Below, in pieces: positions 22,737 through 32,400 of a stretch of DNA of 42,592 nucleotides (position 1 is its first letter; the number at the start of each line of letters is the position of its first letter). The DNA is taken from the NCBI GenBank assembly GCA_020436835.1, contig JAGQWZ010000492.1, positions 1 through 42,592 on the forward strand, written 5' to 3'. The notes under the pieces were generated by a model that searched no databases, was not told the origin of the DNA, and worked only from the letters and a program-made list of their open reading frames with translations. The translations under genes and the position numbers were made by a program. The stretch comes from Saprospiraceae bacterium (GTDB lineage: Bacteria; Bacteroidota; Bacteroidia; Chitinophagales; Saprospiraceae).

Positions 22737-23312
22737 ATGTCGACCGACCGGCTCCAACACTATTGGCAGACCTTTGTCAGAAAATCTGACAAATATTCAT
22801 TGCAATGGATATTTCAGGAAATTGTGGGAGATCTTTACCGATATGGATTGAGGTATGTGGGTAATGAAGAGGATGTAAAAGATGCGATCCAGGATGTATT
22901 TGTTAATATCTGGACTTACCGGAAAACCCTACCCGGGCAAGTGAACGTAAAGGCTTATTTGCTGGTTTCGCTCCGGCATCAGTTGATCAAAATGAAGGGG
23001 TACATCAAGTTTGACCTGCTCACTTCAGATCATGAACGTTTGTTATCCACTGAGGAAGATGAGCCGGTAATTGATCCGGGAATAAAGGAAGCCATTATTT
23101 CGAAGGTTAATGATCTACCGGAGAGACAGCGGGAAATTCTTTATCTGAAGTATTTTGAAGAGCTGAGCTATTCCGAAATTGCCCTGGTCCTCAATATTAA
23201 ATACCAGTCAGTGATCAATCAGGCACACCGTGCAGTTACCAAACTGCGTTCGGATCGCCAACTCGGCAGACTGGTTGCCTTTAAGCTAAATCTGAATCTA
23301 AATCATTCCTGA
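22737..23312 (+). CDS. ECF RNA polymerase sigma factor
   Basis: 191 residues. Region 2 is LYRYGLRYVGNEEDVKDAIQ followed by DVFVNIWTYRKTLPG (about 31-65). Region 4 is DLPERQREILYLKYFEELSY with SEIALVLNIKYQSVINQAHR (about 125-165). It is of the FecI-like kind found ahead of SusC/SusD genes. A purine-rich AAAGGAG lies about 15 bases before the ATG. The FecR gene follows after 184 bases, and the SusC, SusD and lamin-tail genes follow that. It should transcribe its own SusCD locus when the SusC STN domain senses ligand. The spacer to FecR holds GATTGAGCCG twice (near 23327 and 23351). Confidence 0.9.
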   Translation: MSTDRLQHYWQTFVRKSDKYSLQWIFQEIVGDLYRYGLRYVGNEEDVKDAIQDVFVNIWTYRKTLPGQVNVKAYLLVSLRHQLIKMKGYIKFDLLTSDHERLLSTEEDEPVIDPGIKEAIISKVNDLPERQREILYLKYFEELSYSEIALVLNIKYQSVINQAHRAVTKLRSDRQLGRLVAFKLNLNLNHS

Positions 23313-23496
23313 CTCTTGTTTACCTTGGATTGAGCCGTGCATCAGGGTGTAGATTGAGCCGGTTTAATTGCCTCCCGGAGCAAATTCAAAAAAAAATGCT
23401 GCAGGAAGGGTATGAAAACCCAAAATATCACTCCTTTGAATAACATCGGACCAGCAGCTTCATTTCTGAGCGATATCATCTGATGATTTTGGAGAC

Positions 23497-24471
23497 ATGG
23501 ACCAAGAAAAATTTTTACAGGATCCTTCATTCATCAATTGGGCCACTGGCAAGAATGAAAGGGATATAGATTACTGGGACAATTACCTGGCGAATCATCC
23601 TGAGCAAGCTTCTTCCCTAATGAAGGCCAGAGGAGAGATCCTTTCGGCACCTGGCCGTACTGACGGACGCGACGCTCCTGTCCATCTGAACAAGGCCTGG
23701 TCTCTGGTGGAGGCGGGGATGCGAAAGTCAGAAAAGCGGATGTTGGTCGGCAAGCTTATGCGTATCGCTTCGGTCGCTGCCGTTCTTGTAGTGGGTGCAT
23801 TGGCGGTATATCAGTTTGCCGGAAAGGCAGAGATGGTGACAATAGTGACCCGGATGGAATCTACTTCAGCAGGGGAGATCCGCAATATCATGTTGCCTGA
23901 TGGGAGCATGGTGACACTTAACGGGAATTCTTCAATCCGGTATCCGGAAAACCTCGATGTGGCAAAAGTCCGGGAGGTGGAAGTCACTGGTGAATTGTTT
24001 TTTGAGGTCACTCATAATGATTCTCCCTTCCGGGTTCTGTTTAATGGGACTGAAGTAACGGTATTGGGCACCAGTTTTAATGTAAAGGCCCGGACATCGA
24101 TTCCGCAAGTCAGCTTATTGGAAGGAAAGGTAAATGTACAGGCTCAAGGAGGTGATCAGGTGGTCCTGCATCCCGGTCAGACTGCTGTGATTGATTCAGC
24201 CATCACCGTGACCGATGAAGATGTGGCGGCAATAGCCAGTTGGAAGAATTATGTCTGGACTTTTAAAAATACACCTGTAGCTCATTTGATTGAGCGGCTT
24301 GATCACGATTTTGGGCTGGTGGTCAAGGTTGAAAGTCCTTTAATCATGGAACGAAAAATCTCAGGTAATTTATCTACTAAAAACCTGGATGTATTGTATC
24401 AGGCATTGGAATCAATCCTTGATATAAGAGTGCAAAAGGGAAAGGGTGTCATAACTCTGGTTCAAAAGTAA
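23497..24471 (+). CDS. FecR-family anti-sigma factor
   Basis: 324 residues. Cytoplasmic part about 1-85, one membrane helix at about 90-108 (IASVAAVLVVGALAVYQF), FecR domain about 125-230 (MLPDGSMVTLNGNSSIRYPE, EVTGELFFEVTHND), and DUF4974 at about 250-323 (WTFKNTPVAHLIERLDHDF). It partners the ECF factor upstream and is expected to read the STN domain of the SusC protein encoded four bases downstream. It is comparable in layout to the FecR at 17246 but clearly a different paralogue. Confidence 0.9.
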   Translation: MDQEKFLQDPSFINWATGKNERDIDYWDNYLANHPEQASSLMKARGEILSAPGRTDGRDAPVHLNKAWSLVEAGMRKSEKRMLVGKLMRIASVAAVLVVGALAVYQFAGKAEMVTIVTRMESTSAGEIRNIMLPDGSMVTLNGNSSIRYPENLDVAKVREVEVTGELFFEVTHNDSPFRVLFNGTEVTVLGTSFNVKARTSIPQVSLLEGKVNVQAQGGDQVVLHPGQTAVIDSAITVTDEDVAAIASWKNYVWTFKNTPVAHLIERLDHDFGLVVKVESPLIMERKISGNLSTKNLDVLYQALESILDIRVQKGKGVITLVQK

Positions 24472-24475
24472 TAGT

Positions 24476-27400
24476 ATGAAACGGCAGATTCACATTGTTT
24501 TATTCCTATTTATATCCGGTGGGTCTCTTTGGGCACAGCAGGATGGTGAACCGATCGCCGTCACTACAGCCGCCCCCCGTGAATCGCTCGAAACCACCCT
24601 GGAACATATCATCCGGAAAAAAGCCATCAATATTCTCTTCGAAGCCGCTCTGGTAGAGGACAAGTTTACCCCGGGAAATCTTGATTTCGATCAAAGTGCT
24701 GAAACTTTGCTTGTTCAGGCTCTGAAGGAATTTCCGATTGATTTTGAAAGACTGGATGGAAGGAATTATGTACTTACCAGAAAACAGGAACTTGAAGTCA
24801 CACATTCCCCGAAGGTTGCCGCGATCAAAGAGGAGGCAACTGCCTCCGACGAAGAAGACCTGGAAAAAACTGTAACCGGAAGCGTACATGACGCCTTTAC
24901 GGGTGATCCGTTGATCGGGGTGTCTATCTCCATTAAAGAATATCCCTCGACAGGAGGCAGCTCAGACATTGATGGCAGCTTTTCCCTGCAGGTACCAGAC
25001 GATGCCACCACCCTTGTTTTCTCCTATATCGGTTATGTAACCCGGGAAGTGCCGATTGTCACCACTGCACCGATGGAAATATTGATGGATGTGTCGGTAA
25101 ATCAGCTGAATGAGGTAGTGGTAACAGCGGTTGGAATTGAGGCGAACAAACGGGCACTGGGATATTCCATCAGTGAATTGGAATCGGAAGATATTATCAA
25201 TTCGAATGAAGCTAATCTGGTCAGTGCACTAAGCGGAAAGACGGCGGGTGTCATGATCACCTCCGCCTCTGGTTCGCCAGGTGCCAGTGCAAATATCCGG
25301 ATAAGGGGTAATAAATCAATAAATGGCAGCAATCAGCCCCTTATCATTGTTGACGGTTTGCCCATTGACAACACTTCGTCTGGCAATGGTAGTGTCGGAG
25401 TTGATGTCTCCAACCGGGCTATCGATATCAATCCAAACGATATTGAGACGGTTTCCATTCTGAAAGGTCCCGCCGCGACGGCCATGTACGGTATTCGGGC
25501 TGCAAACGGAGCTCTGGTGATCACTACCAAGAAAGGAAAGGAAGGTAAGCCGGTCATAAGTCTGCGCAGCTCGTATGGTATTTCGGAGATCAATAAAACC
25601 ATTGCCCGTCAATTTACCTACGCCCAGGGTACTTTTATGGGCGGAGAAGCCCTCTACCGCGGACCCGAAACGGGAGAAGCCAACAGTTACGGTCCCCCGC
25701 TTTCTGAACTTGAGTTTGACGGTGATCCCAATTATGAGTATGATCGAAATGGGCGTTTGGTACCGTTAGGAACAGGCAATGGTAAACCGGCACTGCTGTA
25801 TGATCCTGAGGGAGATTTCTTCGACTATGGCAGTACCTTTGATAACAATGTGTCCGTATCCGGAGGTAATGAACGTCTGCGGTATTACACATCGTTAGGA
25901 TCGCTGACACAGCATGGGATCGTGCCAACTTCCACCTGGTCCAGGCATTCCTTTAAAGGCAACTTCGATATTTCCTTAAACGACCGCTTTACCGTCTCCA
26001 CGAATACCAGTGTGGTGAAGTCCGGTGGAGATCGAAAAACCCGTGGAAATGCCTTATCGGGGGTTAGCATTGGGCTTTACCGTACACCAATCAGTTTTGA
26101 CAATGGCAATGGTCTGACAGGAAAAGAGGCGGCAGATTTTCCAGGGGCTTACATCTTTCCGGATGGATTACAACGTGCCTACCGGGGTTCTGACCGGTAT
26201 GATAATCCCTACTGGTCGATCAACCGGGTTCCTTTTACTGACGATGTAAACCGGGTAATCCAGGGTGTCGGACTCGCCTATCAACTAGCCGATGGCCTCA
26301 TTCTTTCTTATAAAGTGGGTATGGACCATTATTCTGACAAAAGAAATTCCGCCTGGGATATTCACAGTGGTTCAGAGGTGAATGGCCGGGTCGAATACCG
26401 GTCTATTCTGTCTACCGATATTAACTCGGATTTGCTCTTAACCTATGACCGGGATTTAGGTAAAGGATTCGATATCAATGCTACGATCGGACACAATATT
26501 TTTAATTCGAACTATAATGTCCGCAATACTAATGGCGTCGAACTTACGAAACAGGGATTTTTCCATATAAGCAATGCTATCAATATCGAATCCAGCGAAA
26601 CCATCGCCCGGAGAAGATTATTTGGTGTATACGGAGATATAAAACTTGGCTGGAAAAATATCGCTTATTTGAATTTTACCGGCAGAAACGATTGGTCCAG
26701 TACTTTACCGGAGCAAAATAATTCTTTCTTTTATCCCACCATCAGCGGAGGTCTCGAATTTACGGAACTGCTGGGTATAACCGATCATCCTATTCTTTCC
26801 TATGGTAAAATTCGCGCCTCTTATGGCCAGGTCGGAAATGATGCCGGTATTTATCTGACGGAAAATTATTATCAACAAGCGGCTGCGGATGGCGATAATT
26901 TGCTGCCGGCTAATGATTTTCCCGGATTTGGTACCAATGCATTTGAACGTTCACTTGTACTGGGCAATGCCGATCTGAAGGCAGAAAAAACCACGACCAT
27001 CGAATTGGGAGCCGATTTAAAACTTTTTAAGGGCCGGCTGGATCTCGATTTCACCTACTATAAGGCTACCACTACTGATTTGATCGTGGAAGCACAGGTC
27101 TCCGCTGCTTCGGGATTTACCATTGCACCGGTGAATGCCGGAGAAATTCTGAATGAAGGGATCGAAGTGGTGCTTGGTCTCACGCCGTACAAAACAGAAA
27201 ATTTCCGGTGGGATCTGGATTTAAATTTCACAAAATCTAAGAACATCGTCACTGAATTACCCGAAGGAATTGAACAGATATCCCTGGCTACATTTTCGGC
27301 TCTTTCCTCTCTTATTGTGGAAGGTGAGCCATATGGAGTTTTGGTAGGGACAGCCTACAAACGTAATGAATCTGGTGAATTGGTTATAGGCGCTGATGGC

Positions 27401-27991
27401 TGGCCTTTGGTCAATACTGAGCAAATAAAGGTGGGAAATCCAAATCCGGACTGGATTGGGGGTCTCCGTAATAGCCTCTCCTACAAAGGGTTGGTACTTA
27501 CAGCTTTACTCGATGTACGAAAAGGCGGTGATATCTGGAATGGTACCAAAGGAGTTTTGGATTATCTGGGAGTTGGGTTTGAAAGTGGTCGTGATCGTGA
27601 AGTGACCGGCTTTGTATATGACGGAGTGACGGAAAGCGGTGAAAGGAATACGGTACCTGTAGATTTTGCAAATCCTGCCAATGGTACCGGAGGAATTAAA
27701 TGGCGTAGGAATGGTTTCCTGGGATTGGCTGAAGATAATATTGAAAATGGAGGGTGGGTCCGGCTGAGAGAACTTGCTCTTTCCTACAATTTACCCCAGA
27801 AATGGATAACCAAGTTGAAGTTAATCGGAGCTGGCATCAGCCTTAGTGGACGCAATATCTGGCTTAAGACGGATTACAGTGGAGTCGATCCCGAGACAAA
27901 TCTTCGGGGTGATTCCAATGATACCGGTTGGGATTATTTTAATCTTCCCAATACCCGGTCCTACACCTTTTCATTAAATCTAAAGTTTTAA
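24476..27991 (+). CDS. SusC/RagA-family TonB-linked outer-membrane transporter with STN domain
   Basis: 1171 residues with a Sec signal (ends SLWAQQ). STN domain at about 35-105 (LEHIIRKKAINILFEAALVE), carboxypeptidase-regulatory-like domain at about 132-212 (VTGSVHDAFTGDPLIGVSIS, LVFSYIGYVTREV), and plug at about 215-350. The plug carries the SusC signatures SALSGKTAGVMITSASGSPG, IRIRGNKSINGSNQPLIIVD and GPAATAMYGIRAANGALVIT. The barrel runs to the terminal TFSLNLKF. With the SusD lipoprotein encoded four bases later it forms a lidded importer for an oligomer, most often a glycan but sometimes a peptide. The STN domain links uptake to the sigma/FecR pair. No glycoside hydrolase lies in this operon, so the substrate stays open. 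Confidence 0.93.
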   Translation: MKRQIHIVLFLFISGGSLWAQQDGEPIAVTTAAPRESLETTLEHIIRKKAINILFEAALVEDKFTPGNLDFDQSAETLLVQALKEFPIDFERLDGRNYVLTRKQELEVTHSPKVAAIKEEATASDEEDLEKTVTGSVHDAFTGDPLIGVSISIKEYPSTGGSSDIDGSFSLQVPDDATTLVFSYIGYVTREVPIVTTAPMEILMDVSVNQLNEVVVTAVGIEANKRALGYSISELESEDIINSNEANLVSALSGKTAGVMITSASGSPGASANIRIRGNKSINGSNQPLIIVDGLPIDNTSSGNGSVGVDVSNRAIDINPNDIETVSILKGPAATAMYGIRAANGALVITTKKGKEGKPVISLRSSYGISEINKTIARQFTYAQGTFMGGEALYRGPETGEANSYGPPLSELEFDGDPNYEYDRNGRLVPLGTGNGKPALLYDPEGDFFDYGSTFDNNVSVSGGNERLRYYTSLGSLTQHGIVPTSTWSRHSFKGNFDISLNDRFTVSTNTSVVKSGGDRKTRGNALSGVSIGLYRTPISFDNGNGLTGKEAADFPGAYIFPDGLQRAYRGSDRYDNPYWSINRVPFTDDVNRVIQGVGLAYQLADGLILSYKVGMDHYSDKRNSAWDIHSGSEVNGRVEYRSILSTDINSDLLLTYDRDLGKGFDINATIGHNIFNSNYNVRNTNGVELTKQGFFHISNAINIESSETIARRRLFGVYGDIKLGWKNIAYLNFTGRNDWSSTLPEQNNSFFYPTISGGLEFTELLGITDHPILSYGKIRASYGQVGNDAGIYLTENYYQQAAADGDNLLPANDFPGFGTNAFERSLVLGNADLKAEKTTTIELGADLKLFKGRLDLDFTYYKATTTDLIVEAQVSAASGFTIAPVNAGEILNEGIEVVLGLTPYKTENFRWDLDLNFTKSKNIVTELPEGIEQISLATFSALSSLIVEGEPYGVLVGTAYKRNESGELVIGADGWPLVNTEQIKVGNPNPDWIGGLRNSLSYKGLVLTALLDVRKGGDIWNGTKGVLDYLGVGFESGRDREVTGFVYDGVTESGERNTVPVDFANPANGTGGIKWRRNGFLGLAEDNIENGGWVRLRELALSYNLPQKWITKLKLIGAGISLSGRNIWLKTDYSGVDPETNLRGDSNDTGWDYFNLPNTRSYTFSLNLKF

Positions 27992-27994
27992 GCC

Positions 27995-29431
27995 ATGGAT
28001 TTGAAACAGGAAAAATGGACAATGGGACCGAACGTACATAGAGTGGGGATTTCCCTGGGTTTAGTCATCCTTCTGTTTGGATTTCTGCAATGTGAGTTCG
28101 ATGATTTGAACATTGATCCAACCAGACAGAATGATGCGAGCGTAAGAGAAATACTTCCAACGGCGATGGTTCAGACTCTTCGCAATACACTGAGCATTGG
28201 GGGGCGGGTAGCAGGTACCTTGGTCCAACATTTTGAAGGGACCGAAGCCCAACCGCTCAGCTATAATAATTACCTGGTGGATGAGCAAACCCTCTCTGAC
28301 TTCTGGGAGACCGGACTTTATGCCGGGGCCATGAAAGATTGCCGGATTATTATTGACAAAGCCATTGCCAATGACCAGCCGCATTATGAGGGTATTGCCA
28401 AGGTCCTGATGGCGTTTAATCTGGGTATTGCCACCAGTTTTTGGGGTGATGTCCCCTTTAGCCAGGCACTGTTGGGAACCGAAAGTCTGAAGTCTTCTTA
28501 TGATACCCAAGAGGAAGTGTATGGCAGCATTCTGCAGCTACTGGATGAAGCAATCATTGCTTTCCAGAAACCTGCTTCCATCGGTGGACCCACCAACGAT
28601 GATCTTATTTTTGGAGGTATCCCGGATCGATGGATAAAGACCTGTCATGCCCTGAAGGCACGTTACTTATTGCATCTATCGGCCAAGGATCCGTCGAATC
28701 TTGCCCAGGTCCTGGAAGAGGTCAGCCAGGCCTTTGTTACTGCTACAGAACAACCGGATCTTTACTTTGGAGATAGTGATAATGAAAGCAATCCTCTGGC
28801 ATTGTTTGGAAAGGAACGCCCTCAGCAAATTGAGATAGGCGTAGCATTAAAAAACCTGATGGAAAATACCAATGATCCACGCCGATCCAAATACTGGGTA
28901 GAAGTCCAGGATAAAGATGAAGTGTATCTTGCCGATAATACCGATCTGATCCGGGCTCAGAGGAATTCTCCGGTTCCCCTGATTTCTCTCAGCGAGTTAC
29001 TATTTATCCAGGCTGAAGCCCTGGTGCGCACTGATGCCTCTAACTCTGCCCAGATTTTCACCCGGGGCATCATTGCCAGCATGGAAGATTGTGGAATCAT
29101 TCCCGCGCTCTATAATCCTTATCTGGCTTTTAACGGAGGGTTGTCAAGTTCCCTCTCTCTCGACGAAAAAATTGGAAAAGTAATCAATCAAAAATTTATT
29201 GCATCCTATGGTATTAATCCACATGAAGCGTGGATTGACCAACGCCGCACCGGCTACCCACGGCTCGAAGTACCGTCCAATGCAAATGCAAGTCTGAATC
29301 CATCACTGATTATACCGAAAAGGGTGCTCTATCCGATCAGCGAACGTACTACAAACTACGACAACTATCAAGAAGCGATAGACCGTCAGGGAGGGCATTT
29401 GATGGATGTTACTCCCTGGTTATTTAAGTAA
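27995..29431 (+). CDS. SusD/RagB-family surface lipoprotein
   Basis: 478 residues of the SusD-like (SusD_2) kind. A lipoprotein signal ends LLFGFLQC33EFDDLNIDPT; M10 is a possible alternative start. Family features: NIDPTRQNDASVREILPTAM near the N-terminus, ALKARYLLHLS in the TPR-like middle, and at the end AWIDQRRTGYPRLEVPSNAN and RVLYPISERTTNYDNYQEAI. It forms the lid on the SusC barrel and binds the substrate at the cell surface. Its start is four bases from the SusC stop. Confidence 0.92.
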   Translation: MDLKQEKWTMGPNVHRVGISLGLVILLFGFLQCEFDDLNIDPTRQNDASVREILPTAMVQTLRNTLSIGGRVAGTLVQHFEGTEAQPLSYNNYLVDEQTLSDFWETGLYAGAMKDCRIIIDKAIANDQPHYEGIAKVLMAFNLGIATSFWGDVPFSQALLGTESLKSSYDTQEEVYGSILQLLDEAIIAFQKPASIGGPTNDDLIFGGIPDRWIKTCHALKARYLLHLSAKDPSNLAQVLEEVSQAFVTATEQPDLYFGDSDNESNPLALFGKERPQQIEIGVALKNLMENTNDPRRSKYWVEVQDKDEVYLADNTDLIRAQRNSPVPLISLSELLFIQAEALVRTDASNSAQIFTRGIIASMEDCGIIPALYNPYLAFNGGLSSSLSLDEKIGKVINQKFIASYGINPHEAWIDQRRTGYPRLEVPSNANASLNPSLIIPKRVLYPISERTTNYDNYQEAIDRQGGHLMDVTPWLFK

Positions 29432-29464
29432 ATCGAATAATGCGAATCACAAAATGTGTGTATC

Positions 29465-32400
29465 ATGAGAAAAAAATTACTAAAGTTTCTATTCCTGACA
29501 GCACTGGTATTTCCTTATACCCTGTCAGCCCAAATCTCCGACCTGATCTTTTCCGAATACAGTGAGGGATCATCTTTTAATAAATACCTGGAACTATACA
29601 ATGGAACCGGCCAACCGGTAGACCTAAGTCAGTATAGTATCTGGAAAATCACCAATGATGGATTTTGGTTTGAACGTGATTTTCCTCTCTCGGGATTTCT
29701 TCTGGAGGGAGAGACCTATCTGATCGTTCACGAGGATGCTGACTCATCACTGCTAGCCCTGCGTGACACCATTGGCCCTCCGGGCATAGACTTTGCCCTC
29801 TTTAACGGGAACGAGGCTTATGCCATTGTAAAAATTATCGATGGAGATACTTCTTTTGTCGATGTCATTGGGGTAGAAAGTGGAATGGACACTCCGGAAA
29901 ATTGGGATGTTGCCGGAGTGACGGGAGCCGGTGCGGAGCACACCTGGATCCGCAAACCAGATGTTTGTATGCCTAATTCCGATTGGGCAAGCAGTGCCGG
30001 CACGAATGAAGATGATAGTGAATGGATTGTCTTTGATCAGGACTACTGGGCAGATGCCGGCCAACACACAACAACCTGTACGCCTCCTCAGGTCGACCTG
30101 ACTTACGAGCTGTTTTTCAGCGAATATGGTGAGGGATCGGATGACAACAAATACCTGGAGCTGTATAACGGAACCGGATCGGATATCGATCTCAGCAATT
30201 ATACCATCTGGAAAATAATCAATGAGGGTAATTGGTTTGAACGCGAATTCCCACTGGTGGGGATGCTGCCCCATGATTCAACCTATACCATTGTGAATAA
30301 GGATGCCGGTCCGGAACTGACTGCTCTCCGGGATACTACCGGTCCGATTGATCCGGAATTTACCCTCTTTAACGGTAATGAGGCTTTCGCCCTGGTGAAA
30401 ATCACCGGACCGGATTCCACTGACCGCATGATCCTGGATGTAATTGGTGTTGAGACCGATACAGTGGTCCCTGAAAGTTGGGATGTTGCAGGAATCATTG
30501 GAGCCGGAGCAGAACATACCTGGATAAGAAAGTCGACGGTTTGCGGACCAAATTCAGATTGGGCGAGTAGTGCCGGCACTACTGCCGATGATAGTGAATG
30601 GATCGTTTTTGACGCAGACCATTGGGACGACGTTGGCACCCATACTTTTGCGCTGTCACCTGCTCCGGAGTTCGACGCGGTACCGGCATCAATGTCAGTG
30701 ACTTGTGGAAATGTTCCGGATTCGGTCCCTTCCTTAAATGTAACATACTTTGGTAAAAATGGGTTGCAGAATACCGTCGCGGTGCAGGCCCGGACCAGTG
30801 GTGGATATGATCAGTGCGGAGGTAAAATAGATTACTTGTGGGCCTTCACCGATGAATGTGGTAAATCGGCTGCCGTGAAGCAATCGATCACCGTTGAACC
30901 GATTCCACAGGCCCAATTCATGGATGTTCCTGCCGACATTACAGTCGATTTTGAAGATATTCCTGCTCCTGATTCGTTAAGCTACAGCAATGGAGAAACA
31001 GACAGTTGTGGAATTTCTGGAAGTGTTATGCCGGTAGTGGTAGACAATTCTTCTCCCTGTGGAGGTTCGTTGACCTATACCTGGTCTTATACCGATGATT
31101 GTGGCCGAACGACTACCGCCAGTCAAAAAATTACTGTGAATGGAGAGGGAGGAAAAGCAACGGAGCTATTCTTTTCTGAGTATGGAGAAGGTTCCGGAAA
31201 TAACAAATACCTGGAATTGTACAATGGAACGCCCACTGAGCTGGATCTCAGTAATTACACTATCTGGAAAATAACGAATGACGGAAATTGGTTTGAAGCC
31301 GAATTTCGAATGACCGGCATTCTGGGGTCTTGTCAGACTTATCTTATCGTCAACCAGGAGGCAGATGCCACACTCGCTGCTTTAGCTGACACCACCGGTC
31401 CTACCACGCCAAACTTTGCGCTCTTTAATGGGAACGAGGCCTTTGCGTTGGTAAAAATCACTGGTCCGGATTCTACTGATCGACAGATTTTGGACGTCAT
31501 CGGGGAAGAGAGCGGAGACACCGCTCCGGAAAACTGGTCGGTTGCGGGCGTGGAAGGTGCAGGGGCAGAACATACCTGGGTACGGAAGTCTACTACGTGT
31601 GGTCCGAATGCAGATTGGGCTTCCAGTGCAGGTACGAATGCTGAAAACAGTGAATGGATCGTCTATGATGCCGATTATTGGGATGATGCAGGTAAGCACA
31701 ATAACGAATGCTCCGGAATGGGAGAATTTTCAGATGCCACGGAGCTTTTCTTTTCCGAATATGGCGAAGGGTCCAATAACAATAAATATCTCGAGCTTTA
31801 CAACGGCACCGGCAGTGATGTCGACATGAGCGGCTACACCATCTGGAAGATAATCAATGAGGGAAATTGGTTTGAAAGGGAGTTTGAGCTGGAAGGAGTG
31901 TTGCCTGCTGGTGAAACCTATCTGATTGTGAACCAATCCGCTGATGAATTTCTCGCCACTATCAGAGATACAACCGGACCCGTGACTCCCGAGTTTACAT
32001 TGTTTAATGGCAATGAAGCTTATGCCCTGGTCAAGAAGACCGGGCCAAATCCGGAAGATCGGGTGATACTGGATGTGATCGGAACGGAGAGTGGCGATAT
32101 GGTCCCTGAACCCTGGGACGTCGCCGGAGTGATCGGGGCCGGTGCAGAGCATACCTGGATACGAAAACCAACCGTCTGCGGGCCAAATGATAATTGGCCA
32201 TCCAGTGCCGGCTCAAGTCCTGAGAACAGTGAATGGATCGTTTTTGACCAGGATTACTGGGAGGATGCAGGTAAGCATACTTTTCAATGTCAGATGGTTC
32301 AGGCAGATTCGGTCTCTGTAACCTTCAGAGTGGATATGAGCCAGGTCACAGTATCCTCAAACGGCGTACATATCGCCGGTGCTTTCCAGGATTGGGATCC

